Positions 1-6,605 of a stretch of 12,335 nt of DNA are shown here, one piece after another. Positions within the stretch are counted from its first letter, which is position 1. Every line of letters begins with the position of its first letter. Where the stretch lies: positions 1 to 12,335 of the forward strand of contig JBGOUJ010000177.1 of NCBI GenBank assembly GCA_041477005.1, written 5' to 3'. A program made the position numbers and the translations under genes. This stretch comes from JBGOUJ01 sp041477005. GTDB taxonomy: Bacteria; Acidobacteriota; Terriglobia; Bryobacterales; JACQDG01. Under the pieces are notes generated by a model. That model saw only the letters and a list, made by a program, of their open reading frames with translations, searched no databases and had not been told where the DNA came from.

Positions 1-40
1 AATCCCTCTGCCCGCGAAACAGCCCGGCCTGGCCGTCTTC

Positions 41-80
41 ATTCCTCCATTCCTCCATTTCTCAATTCCTCAATTCAGTG
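41..80. repeat. Degenerate 8-bp tandem repeat (ATTCCTCC-like)
   Basis: Five consecutive 8-mers lie head to tail: ATTCCTCC, ATTCCTCC, ATTTCTCA, ATTCCTCA, ATTCAGTG. Read on the minus strand, the direction of the neighbouring gene, the unit is GGAGGAAT. The array starts just past the stop codon of the DUF2203 gene; its last unit includes that stop. The repeat is visible directly. Its function is unknown; it could be a slippage-prone simple repeat. Bases 1-40, beyond it, hold nothing recognisable. Confidence 0.6.
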
Positions 81-515
81 AGGTTTGCTCCCTCTGTGCC
101 GGTCGAGGAAATCCCGGTCGATCAGCTTTCGCCCGGCGAAGCCCTCCGTGGTGTTGTGCCAGAAGCCGATGTTCGGCTCGCCCAGTTTCCAGCACAGGTA
201 CACCTCTTTATCGTCGAGCAAGGTGGGAAAGTCAATCAGGCCGATGTCGAGGTCCTTCACCAGCACTCCGCTTTTCTCGATCTCCACCAGCGCCTGTTTC
301 AACTTCTCCAGCGCTTGCTCCTTGCCGGATTTGATCTCCGACACCTGGTTCAGATCCACCCGAATTCCGCCGTGCAGGTTGATGCGCGTGAGCAGGGCGT
401 TCATGTGCCCCTCCTGCTCGAGCGCGTCTTTCCGGTTGTCGATGGCGCTGCGCAGCCAGCGCTCGACGCTAGGCAGCAGCTCCTCGGCTTCCTTCAACGT
501 GAACAGTCGGGACAT
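75..515 (-). CDS. DUF2203 family protein
   Basis: The product is a 146-residue soluble protein matching the DUF2203 family, whose function is unknown. It begins with the typical LFTLKEAEELLP stretch (residues 4-15) and a long charged helix. A conserved glycine-rich strand (LHGGIRVDLNQV, about 47-58) follows. The C-terminal half carries the family hallmark GLIDFPTLLDDKEVYLCWKL (about 92-111) and the NIGFWH motif. There is no signal peptide or membrane segment. The start codon lies 27 nt past the moaA stop, with a GGGG stretch about 8 nt upstream as a weak ribosome binding site. It is probably the last gene of a nadA-moaA-DUF2203 operon. The family is clear, the function is not. Confidence 0.88.
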   Translation of the reverse strand: MSRLFTLKEAEELLPSVERWLRSAIDNRKDALEQEGHMNALLTRINLHGGIRVDLNQVSEIKSGKEQALEKLKQALVEIEKSGVLVKDLDIGLIDFPTLLDDKEVYLCWKLGEPNIGFWHNTTEGFAGRKLIDRDFLDRHRGSKPH

Positions 516-542
516 GTGGCAAACCCCGGGATGGCGCTGCCG

Positions 543-1556
543 TCACCCGCCCAGGGTGATCATCTCGATCTTCCTGTGCCGGCTCCCTTGATACCCCTGG
601 CTGGAGTTCAGCGCCTCCAGCCTCTCGTCCGAATACCGGTCCGTCCGCTTCCTCCAAACCGCGCCGATGAACTCCCGGAGCTGTTCGCCGGTCGCCCCGC
701 TTCGCAGCAGCGCCTTGAGATCGTGGCCCACGTGCGAGAACAGGCAGGTCACCAGCTTGCCGTCGGCCGTGAGCCGCGCCCGCGTGCAGCTCGAGCAGAA
801 TGGCTCGGTCACCGAGGCGATCACTCCCATGTCGCCCGTGCCGTCGAGGAACTGGTAATCAACCGACGGCGCGCTGCCCTCTTCGCGCCCGACCTCCCGC
901 AGCGGGTAGCGGGCGCGGATCCGCTCCAGGATTTCCCGCTTCGGGACCATCTTCTCCGACTTCCAGTTGTTCGCGTTGCCCACGTCCATGTATTCGATGA
1001 AGCGGATGGCGAAGCCGCGCTCCCGGGCGAACTCGACCAGCGGGATGATGTCGTCGTCGTTGACGCCGCGCTCGATCACTGCGTTGATCTTGATGGGGTC
1101 GAAACCGCAGCGCTGGGCCGCAAGCAAGCCTTCCAGAACTTGCGTCAGGTCGCCCCGCTTCGTCATCCGCCGGAATTTCTCGGGGTCGAGCGTGTCCAGG
1201 CTGACGTTGACCCGCTTCAGCCCGGCGGCCTTTAAGGCAGCGGCCTTCTCGCCGAGCAGCGCACCGTTGGTGGTCAGACACAGGTCGCGCAGGCCGGGCA
1301 GGCCCGCCAGCTCGGCCACCAGGTTCTCCAGATCCTTCCGCACCAGCGGCTCGCCGCCGGTCAGCCGGATCTTGTCCACGCCCAGCCCGACGAAGAGGGC
1401 AGCGAGCCGCGCGATTTCCTCATAGCTGAGGATCTCCTCTCGTTTGATCCACTCGTACTCATCGAGCGGCATGCAGTAGGTGCAGCGGAAGTTGCACCGG
1501 TCGGTTACGGAGATCCGCAGGTCCTTCACCGGCCGCTGGTGGGCGTCTCGCAGCAT
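543..1556 (-). CDS. moaA: GTP 3',8-cyclase MoaA (molybdenum cofactor biosynthesis)
   Basis: This is a radical SAM enzyme that converts GTP to 3',8-cyclo-7,8-dihydro-GTP, the first step of molybdopterin synthesis (with MoaC). The 337-residue length is normal. The N-terminal CxxxCxxC motif (C21, C25, C28) binds the SAM-cleaving 4Fe-4S cluster. The RLTGGEPL motif is at about 64-71. The second, substrate-binding cluster is held by C254, C257 and C271 in the PFCSSCTRARLTADGKL...C segment. The protein ends in the Gly-Gly tail (LGG) needed by MoaA enzymes. ATG at 1556 is preceded directly by an in-frame TTG (1559), so the start could be one codon earlier. Only 6 nt separate it from the nadA stop, indicating co-transcription and probable translational coupling. 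No other moa/moe gene is in the window. Confidence 0.95.
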   Translation of the reverse strand: MLRDAHQRPVKDLRISVTDRCNFRCTYCMPLDEYEWIKREEILSYEEIARLAALFVGLGVDKIRLTGGEPLVRKDLENLVAELAGLPGLRDLCLTTNGALLGEKAAALKAAGLKRVNVSLDTLDPEKFRRMTKRGDLTQVLEGLLAAQRCGFDPIKINAVIERGVNDDDIIPLVEFARERGFAIRFIEYMDVGNANNWKSEKMVPKREILERIRARYPLREVGREEGSAPSVDYQFLDGTGDMGVIASVTEPFCSSCTRARLTADGKLVTCLFSHVGHDLKALLRSGATGEQLREFIGAVWRKRTDRYSDERLEALNSSQGYQGSRHRKIEMITLGG

Positions 1557-1562
1557 CAAGCA

Positions 1563-2618
1563 TTACTCAATGGTAAGCATCCGCTGGATGGCGGCCTGGG
1601 CCTTGGCCCGGATATCCGGATCCACCGTGATTTCCACCCGGTCGTGCTGGAGTGAGTCCAGCAGCTTCTCGAGCGTGTTCATCTTCATGTACTCGCAAAC
1701 GGCCAGGTACGAGATGGGATGGAAGATTTTCTCGGGCACGTCTTTGCGCAGACGGTACACCATGCCCATTTCGGTGGCCACGATGAATTCCCCGGCCCGC
1801 GAGCTCCTGGCGTGCCACAGCATCTGCTCGGTCGAGAAGAAGTAGGCCTTGCCGTAGGCCGGGCCGTCCTGCAGGGTCTTGACCATGCAAGAAGAGGCGC
1901 AGCCGCATTCCGGGTGAATCAGCAGCTCGGCGTCCGGGTGGCGGTCGAGGGCCTCTTCGAGAGCCCGTTCGCCGATCTTGGCGTGCACGTGGCACCAGCC
2001 GTCGTATAGATCGACCCGGCTGCGCTCGACGGAGGTCTGCGAGAGGGCGAAAGCGCCCAGGTACTTATCCGGCAGAAACAGGATTCGCCGGCCGGGAAAC
2101 TCGCGGGCGGCGTGGGCCAGCACCTGCGGCGCGTTGCGCGAGGTGCAGACGTACTGGCTGCGCGCCTTGGTTCGGGCGTCGGTGTTGATGTAGGAGATGA
2201 GGATGCCGTCGGGGTTGTGCGCCAGCCAGTGGTCGATCCGGCTTTGATCGATCGAGGCCACGAGCGAGCAGCCCGGCCGGTCGGGCATATAGACCCGCGA
2301 CCGGTCACCGAGGATCGTCTTCGCCGTCTCGCCCATGAACTGCACGCCGCAGAAATCGACGCGCGGCGTTGGCTTCTGGGCCACGTGCTGGCTCAAGCCG
2401 AGCGAATCGCCGACGACCGCGGCCACTTCCTGCAGCTCGGGATACTGGTAGTTGTGGGCGACGATGGTCGATTGCTTCTCCTGCGCCAGCGCCTGCACCT
2501 GCTTGCCCATCTCGACCAGCGCATGGACATAGTCGCGGGAGTATCGTCCGGGATAAAGATCGCCCGCGAAGCGCGAGAAGCGCTCATACCAGGCGTCGAA
2601 GCGGATCCCGTTCGTCAT
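1563..2618 (-). CDS. nadA: Quinolinate synthase NadA
   Basis: NadA condenses iminoaspartate with dihydroxyacetone phosphate to give quinolinate in de novo NAD synthesis, in the cytosol. The 351-residue protein shows the family motifs in order: IVAHNYQ (about 52-58), FCGVQFMGETAK (C90), CTSRNAPQVL, FLPDKYLG (about 181-188), GWCHVHAKIG (C209), HPECGCASSCM (235-245) and CEYMKMNTLEKL (C308). By homology C90, C209 and C308 should ligate the 4Fe-4S cluster. HPECGC with further cysteines marks the longer, Bacillus-like NadA type. The frame stays open upstream to 2951, but that stretch is not NadA-like and overlaps the neighbouring gene, so the ATG before TNGIRF was chosen; its ribosome binding site is weak. 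No nadB or nadC lies in the window. Confidence 0.94.
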   Translation of the reverse strand: MTNGIRFDAWYERFSRFAGDLYPGRYSRDYVHALVEMGKQVQALAQEKQSTIVAHNYQYPELQEVAAVVGDSLGLSQHVAQKPTPRVDFCGVQFMGETAKTILGDRSRVYMPDRPGCSLVASIDQSRIDHWLAHNPDGILISYINTDARTKARSQYVCTSRNAPQVLAHAAREFPGRRILFLPDKYLGAFALSQTSVERSRVDLYDGWCHVHAKIGERALEEALDRHPDAELLIHPECGCASSCMVKTLQDGPAYGKAYFFSTEQMLWHARSSRAGEFIVATEMGMVYRLRKDVPEKIFHPISYLAVCEYMKMNTLEKLLDSLQHDRVEITVDPDIRAKAQAAIQRMLTIE

Positions 2619-2679
2619 CGAGCCACAGACGAAAAAAGCCCGCACCCGTGCCGAAAAGTTCAGGCTCGATCTCGCCCAT
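2584..2679 (-). other. Possible upstream ORF overlapping the nadA start
   Basis: A 31-codon frame (MGEIEPELFG..., ending ...DPLRRLV) opens at an ATG preceded directly by AAGGAG and ends inside nadA, overlapping the nadA start codon in a different frame. A GTG in the same frame lies at 2694. It could be a leader peptide coupling translation into nadA, or simply chance. The Shine-Dalgarno-like run touches the ATG, which is too close for good initiation. No homology is recognised. Confidence 0.2.
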
Positions 2680-2697
2680 CTCCTTTCCAAGCACGGG
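2645..2697 (-). promoter_or_regulatory. nadA leader hairpin followed by T6
   Basis: In the nadA leader, CCCGTGC (2697-2691) and GCACGGG (2651-2645) are perfect complements separated by 39 nt. Seven nucleotides beyond the right arm is a run of six T (2637-2632), ending 13 nt before the nadA ATG. This resembles an attenuator, but the long loop and the offset of the T-run weaken that reading. The possible upstream ORF begins within the loop. Confidence 0.3.
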
Positions 2698-2807
2698 AGG
2701 CGCAACCGTTTCCAGCGGCGCCCTATCGGTCCGGAGCCATGGCCCGGCCGGCGATGCAGGCGCCGGGCTTTAGGAACTCCCAGACTCGGAGGGGCTGTAA
2801 CACCAAC

Positions 2808-2836
2808 ATTATAGCAGGCGCATAGCAGCCTACCGC
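2808..2836 (-). promoter_or_regulatory. Probable nadA-moaA-DUF2203 promoter (extended -10)
   Basis: On the minus strand, TGCTATAAT (2816-2808) is a perfect -10 hexamer with the extended -10 TG. A -35 element is poor at 17- or 18-bp spacing (GCGGTA or TGCGGT), as is common for extended -10 promoters. It lies just beyond the stop codon of the upstream glycosyltransferase gene and would give a leader of about 180 nt before nadA. The match is visible; activity is inferred. Confidence 0.5.
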
Positions 2837-4296
2837 AGACGATAAACACGCGTACCGCGCGTCGCCTCCGCAGCCTGGTAGCGCTCGAGCAGCGGCCGCA
2901 GCTCCGGATAGTTCTCAATCGACAAGGCAGGATTGTAGGGCCCCAGGCCATCGACGATAACCGCCGGAGGATGTTCGCCCAGCTCGGCCGCCAGCTCCCG
3001 GCGATGGCGCGCCGCGGCCTCCGGCCGGAACGGATCGGAGCGCGCCAGGTGGCGGTCCGCCAGCACCCCGGTCAAGGGCTGGGACTCGAGGAACCGCGAT
3101 GCCCCCGTGCGGCGTGCATAGTAATAGATTTCGGCCCGGAAGCCCCACACGAAAATCGGATCCGTCGGCTTGGTCCAGCGGGCGACATCCAGCGCCACGC
3201 GGCGGCTGTCGGCATCGATGGCCGTGTCCCGCCAGGCGAAACTTCGGCCCAGGGCCAGCCACAGATTGACGCGGCCGAAGCGCACCGCCGGCACGGCCAG
3301 CGCCAGAACAAGCAGCGTTACCCACACCGGCCGCCGCGCGGGCGCTAGCCAGCCCACGCCGGCCGCCACCGCGAGCGGCGGCAGGATCTGGAAATAATAG
3401 CGCGGAAAGAACCGGGCGCCGGCGACCACCGCCACAAAGCTGATGGCCAGCCAGAGCGCCAACTGCCGGCGCCGGTCGGCCCCGTCGGGTCTTTGCCCAA
3501 AGAATGCCGCCGCTCCTATGGCCAGGGCGGCGTGAAACCCCAAGTAATCGACCGTGCGCTCCAGGCCCAGCGCCCAGGGCCGATCGGAAAATGGCGCTCC
3601 GGCGTAGGACCATCCCCAGCGCCACACTTGTTCCACATACCCATTCCATGCCCCGGAGAGCGCCACGACCCCCAGGCCCGCCGCCACGCACAAGACGAAG
3701 CCGGCCACGAGCGGCAGGATTCGCCGCCGGCCCTCGCCGGGCAGGTCACCGAGCAATTCACCAAGCAGCACCCAGGCGGCCGCCGCGGCGAGCACCAGCA
3801 GGCCTTTCGAGTTGAGGTGAAAGGCCAGGCCCGCCGCAACGCCCGCCACCCAGGGCCGCCCGGCGGCCAGAAAGTAGAACACGGCCAGATGCGGCAGAAC
3901 CAGCAGCAGATCCGCGCTCAAGGGTACGGCGGCGGAGTGAAGGTAGAACCCGGTGAAGAACGCCAGAAAGAAGGCCGTCCAGCGGGCCGCCGCCTCGTCC
4001 CACAGGCGGCGGGCCAGGGCATATCCCGTTATAGTGATTAACAGTATATATAAGACGCCGATCAGGCGCAGCCCGTAGCCGCTAGGGCCGGCCGCTCGCA
4101 GCACCCCCTCGTAGAACCACGCGAGCAGGGGCGGCTTGTCGAACCAGATATCGCGATAGAGGGTCCGGCCGGCGAGCATCTGCTGGGCTACGGCCAGCGG
4201 CAGGGTCTCCTCGGGCCACAGTACGTGTGTCTGGAACACGCGGGAAAACAGAATCAGCGCGAGCAGGAACAGCCAGAAGCGAAGGCGGGGCGTCAT
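2830..4296 (-). CDS. GT39/ArnT-like integral membrane glycosyltransferase
   Basis: The 488-residue protein is strongly hydrophobic, with roughly eleven membrane helices starting at residues 6-22. It has the layout of the PMT/ArnT (GT39/GT83) superfamily, which moves sugars from polyprenyl-phosphate donors at the outer face of the inner membrane. After helix 1 comes the typical first periplasmic loop, with a long amphipathic run (AVAQQMLAGRTLYRDIWFDKPPLLAW, whose FDKPPLL part is the usual F/D-KPPLL motif). Where many relatives have the catalytic Asp-Glu, this one reads WPEE (E29, E30). The last ~100 residues form a soluble tail. Its ATG overlaps the xseA stop as ATGA, implying translational coupling. 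The sugar and acceptor cannot be told from sequence. Confidence 0.82.
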   Translation of the reverse strand: MTPRLRFWLFLLALILFSRVFQTHVLWPEETLPLAVAQQMLAGRTLYRDIWFDKPPLLAWFYEGVLRAAGPSGYGLRLIGVLYILLITITGYALARRLWDEAAARWTAFFLAFFTGFYLHSAAVPLSADLLLVLPHLAVFYFLAAGRPWVAGVAAGLAFHLNSKGLLVLAAAAAWVLLGELLGDLPGEGRRRILPLVAGFVLCVAAGLGVVALSGAWNGYVEQVWRWGWSYAGAPFSDRPWALGLERTVDYLGFHAALAIGAAAFFGQRPDGADRRRQLALWLAISFVAVVAGARFFPRYYFQILPPLAVAAGVGWLAPARRPVWVTLLVLALAVPAVRFGRVNLWLALGRSFAWRDTAIDADSRRVALDVARWTKPTDPIFVWGFRAEIYYYARRTGASRFLESQPLTGVLADRHLARSDPFRPEAAARHRRELAAELGEHPPAVIVDGLGPYNPALSIENYPELRPLLERYQAAEATRGTRVYRLR

Positions 4297-5648
4297 TCCA
4301 CTTCGCGCACGTCGACTCGCAGTCTTCCTTCGTGCAGGCGCACGCGGAGAGGCCGGCCGGTGGCGGTTTGTGAGGCGCGGCGGATCAGGCGGCCGTCTTC
4401 GTCCTGCACGATGGCATAGCCGCGATCGAGCACACGCAGGGGACTCAGGTGGCCGAGCTGGGCTTCGAGCGAAGCGAGCCTTCCGGATAGGCGGGCCAGG
4501 CGCAGCGGCAGGAGCCGCTCCAGGGCCGACTGAATCGCGGCCAGCCGGGCGTGGCGGGCGGCCAGTTGGCGGCGCGGGTCGAGCCCCCGCAGTCTACCGG
4601 CGGCTGCACCCAGCCGGCGCTCGGCCTCGAGCAGCAGCCGGCGCACGCGCTCGCGGAACCGGTAGTCGAGCTCGTCGGTGCGCTGGGCGTAGCGGTCCAG
4701 GCGCCGCCGCAAGAAAGCGAGCGGCCGGTCAATCGCCAGCTCCTGAAGTTTCTGCTGCGCCATTATCAACCGGTAGCGCCCGGCCCGGCCCAGCCGGTCG
4801 TCGAGGTTGGCGACCATCTCGAGGAACTCGGAGCGGGCGCGGATGGCCAGCTCGGCGGCGGCCGAGGGCGTGGGCGCGCGAAGATCGGCGACGAAATCGG
4901 CGATGGTGAAATCCGTCTCGTGGCCGACCGCGGACACCACCGGGACCGGACAAGCGGCGATGGCCCGCGCCACGCTCTCTTCGTTGAACGGCCACAGGTC
5001 TTCAAGCGATCCGCCGCCGCGGCCGACAATGACGAGCTCGGTATTCCGTTGCCGGCTGAAATAGCCGAGCGCTTCGCAGATGTCCCCCGCCGCCCCCTCG
5101 CCCTGCACGCGCACCGGGTAGAGCAGAATGTGCAGGCCCGGAAAGCGGCGGTTCAAGATGCGGATCATGTCGGCGATGACCGCGCCGCCCGGCGAGGTCA
5201 CGATGCCGATGCGCCGTGGGAACAGCGGCAGCGGGCGTTTCCGAGCCGCGTCGAACAGCCCTTCGGCGGCCAGCTTCTTCTTCAGTTGCTCGAAGGCAAG
5301 CTGCAGCGCCCCGGCGCCGAGCGGCTCCAGGTGCTCGACCGCAAGCTGATACTCGCCGCGCACTTCATAGACCGTGATGCGGCCGCGGGCCATTACCGCC
5401 AGCCCGTCGGCCGGCTGAAAGCGCAGGTAGCGCGCGTTCTGCCGGAAGAAGACGCAACGCAACTGCGCCTCGCTGTCCTTCAGCGTGAAATAGTAATGGC
5501 CGCTCGGCGCGCGGCGGCAGTTGGAGATTTCGCCTTCGACCGAGATGTCCGTGAAACCGCTCTCCAGGCTCTCCCGGATAGCGGAGTTGATCTCACTGAC
5601 CGAGTAAATCTTGCGCTCGGGGAGGAAGCTCAGGCTGAATTGAGACAT
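4293..5648 (-). CDS. xseA: Exodeoxyribonuclease VII large subunit XseA
   Basis: XseA is the large, catalytic subunit of exonuclease VII, which degrades single-stranded DNA from both ends with several small XseB subunits. The 451-residue product has an N-terminal OB-fold DNA-binding domain (about 8-105: YSVSEIN, VEGEISN, GHYYFTLKD). The catalytic domain follows, with GIVTSPGGAVIADMIRI, GRGGGSLEDLWPFN and SAVGHETDFTIADFVADLRA, then PTPSAAAELA. A long arginine- and leucine-rich coiled-coil region (about 280-390) follows, and a C-terminal strand domain contains DRGYAIV. The length is typical. No xseB follows; instead a membrane glycosyltransferase gene overlaps its stop codon. The ATG at 5648 agrees with the family N-terminus. 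Confidence 0.95.
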   Translation of the reverse strand: MSQFSLSFLPERKIYSVSEINSAIRESLESGFTDISVEGEISNCRRAPSGHYYFTLKDSEAQLRCVFFRQNARYLRFQPADGLAVMARGRITVYEVRGEYQLAVEHLEPLGAGALQLAFEQLKKKLAAEGLFDAARKRPLPLFPRRIGIVTSPGGAVIADMIRILNRRFPGLHILLYPVRVQGEGAAGDICEALGYFSRQRNTELVIVGRGGGSLEDLWPFNEESVARAIAACPVPVVSAVGHETDFTIADFVADLRAPTPSAAAELAIRARSEFLEMVANLDDRLGRAGRYRLIMAQQKLQELAIDRPLAFLRRRLDRYAQRTDELDYRFRERVRRLLLEAERRLGAAAGRLRGLDPRRQLAARHARLAAIQSALERLLPLRLARLSGRLASLEAQLGHLSPLRVLDRGYAIVQDEDGRLIRRASQTATGRPLRVRLHEGRLRVDVREVE

Positions 5649-5665
5649 GGCCGGCCGGACCCTTG

Positions 5666-5695
5666 AAGATAGCGCGCCCGGAGGGGGAAGAACAA
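5666..5695 (-). promoter_or_regulatory. Possible xseA promoter
   Basis: TTGTTC (5695-5690) and TATCTT (5671-5666) lie on the minus strand with an 18-bp spacer, ending 17 nt before the xseA ATG. Each hexamer matches the sigma-70 consensus only partly, so this is a weak prediction. Confidence 0.25.
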
Positions 5696-5726
5696 GTCGG
5701 AAAGCTTCGCGGCTCCGTGTGTGTGC

Positions 5727-6023
5727 CTACGAGTGGCCGACGGGCAGCCCCAGATCGACCAACTGCTCGGACACGATCCGGCGCAGCTTGGCGGTCAAAC
5801 AGGTGACGCCGGCTGAAGGCGAGGAGACCGGCTCGGCCGGTGGATCACTCCCGGCAGGACCCGGCGCACCCACGGCCTGTACGATCGAGAACACTACAGC
5901 GCCGGAAGAGCGTCCGGCCAGGTAAGCCCGATAGAGCGGCGAGGCGGAAACGGACCAAGCCAGGCCCAGCACCGCTGCGAGCAAGCCCAACGAAAGCACC
6001 CAGGATGGAATCTTGATCCGCAT
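5727..6023 (-). CDS. Small single-helix membrane or secreted protein, unknown function
   Basis: A 98-residue frame on the same strand as xseA ends 78 nt before it. It starts MRIKIPSWVL, then a hydrophobic helix (about 8-27) that could be a signal anchor or signal peptide ending near ASP/LYRAY. A proline- and glycine-rich middle (about 51-70) and a polar C-terminal segment with a single cysteine (CLTAKLRRIVSEQLVDLGLP, about 75-94) follow. Third codon positions are GC-rich like the neighbours, which supports real coding. The start has a weak AGG a few bases upstream and a TATTAT (6037-6032) that could serve as a -10 for a nearly leaderless mRNA. No family is recognised; a spurious frame cannot be excluded. 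Confidence 0.5.
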   Translation of the reverse strand: MRIKIPSWVLSLGLLAAVLGLAWSVSASPLYRAYLAGRSSGAVVFSIVQAVGAPGPAGSDPPAEPVSSPSAGVTCLTAKLRRIVSEQLVDLGLPVGHS

Positions 6024-6046
6024 CGCCTGAAATAATAGACGACCAA

Positions 6047-6061
6047 AACCCCCCAGGGGTT
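6047..6061. repeat. Short inverted repeat AACCCC-CCA-GGGGTT
   Basis: A perfect 6-bp inverted repeat with a 3-nt loop lies between the divergent genes. The same arms recur 40-60 nt downstream in the terminator-like hairpin, so the region holds two AACCCC and two GGGGTT blocks. It could be an operator or one half of an alternative RNA structure. Confidence 0.5.
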
Positions 6062-6103
6062 AGCCGGATGAGCATTTTCCAATCCAGAAATGAGCCTGAA
6101 ACC

Positions 6104-6130
6104 GGGGTTTGCCAGAAAAACCCCCTTTTT
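6104..6130 (+). terminator. Intrinsic-terminator-like hairpin upstream of the GAF gene
   Basis: GGGGTTT (6104-6110) pairs perfectly with AAACCCC (6118-6124) around a 7-nt loop and is followed by CTTTTT (6125-6130). On the plus strand this has the form of a factor-independent terminator; on the minus strand no T-run follows. All genes to its left run on the minus strand, so no plus-strand gene ends here. It therefore either blocks antisense transcription or works as a leader attenuator for the GAF-dehydratase operon. Confidence 0.55.
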
Positions 6131-6152
6131 GGGAGAATGTAGTGTGTGGACC

Positions 6153-6605
6153 ATGGCGCGCTTTCCCGAAAACCTGGCCGGCATTGAAGACCCGCAACGG
6201 CTGTTGCAGTTGACGCTGGACCACTTTAACGCCGAAACCGGGACGATTCACGTGCTCGAGAGCGACGGCTTGCTGCACCTGCGGGCGCTCGCGGGGAACA
6301 TCCCGCCGCCGGTGCTGGAAGCCGTGCGCGTGATCCCGGTCGGCAAGGGGCTGGCGGGGCTGGCCGTCGAGCGGCGGGCGCCGGTCAACGTCTGCAACCT
6401 GCAGACCGACACCAGCGGCGCGGCCAAACCAGCCGCCCGCGCGACCGGGGTACAAGGCTCGATCTGCGTGCCGATGATGCTCGACGGCCAGGCCGTGGGC
6501 GCCCTGGGCATCGGAACCTATCGCGAGCGGACATTTACGCCGGAAGAGATCGCGCTCCTGCTCGAAGCGGGCCGCGAAATGGGGAGCCAACTATGGAACT
6601 CGTAA
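6153..6605 (+). CDS. Stand-alone GAF domain protein
   Basis: The 150-residue product is a single GAF domain with no attached output domain. Visible hallmarks are the N-terminal helix (PQRLLQLTLDHFNAETGTI), strand HVLESDGLLHLRALAG, the GLAGLAVERRAPVNVCNLQ segment (about 66-84), ICVPMMLDGQAVGALGIGT (about 104-122), and the closing RTFTPEEIALLLEAG helix. GAF domains bind small molecules or form dimers in signalling proteins. C81 and C105 are the only cysteines. Start choice: ATG at 6153 has little Shine-Dalgarno; an in-frame GTG at 6144 has GGGAG 8 nt upstream and may be the true start. The frame opens at 6090, but that stretch spans the terminator hairpin. Its end overlaps the next gene by 13 nt, suggesting coupled translation. 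The ligand is unknown. Confidence 0.82.
   Translation: MARFPENLAGIEDPQRLLQLTLDHFNAETGTIHVLESDGLLHLRALAGNIPPPVLEAVRVIPVGKGLAGLAVERRAPVNVCNLQTDTSGAAKPAARATGVQGSICVPMMLDGQAVGALGIGTYRERTFTPEEIALLLEAGREMGSQLWNS

Noticed and set aside
78..1235. Long open frame (385 codons) on the plus strand
   Set aside because: It lies antisense to DUF2203 and moaA, its translation is proline- and histidine-rich without motifs, and it is explained by the high GC of the real genes.
2619..2829. Canonical NAD+-I (nadA motif) riboswitch
   Set aside because: Expected from lineage and position, but I could not match the conserved core by eye, so I did not call it as a feature.
2619..2951. N-terminal extension of NadA by 111 residues
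   Set aside because: The frame is open, but the residues are arginine-rich and unlike NadA, and they overlap the 3' end of the glycosyltransferase gene. The ATG at 2618 fits the family.
4551..5666. Long open frame (371 codons) on the plus strand
   Set aside because: It is fully antisense to xseA, which has clear family motifs on the other strand.
6090..6152. Earlier ATG start for the GAF protein
   Set aside because: The added 21 residues run through the terminator-like hairpin and are not GAF-like; a better ribosome binding site lies at 6131-6135, before GTG 6144.
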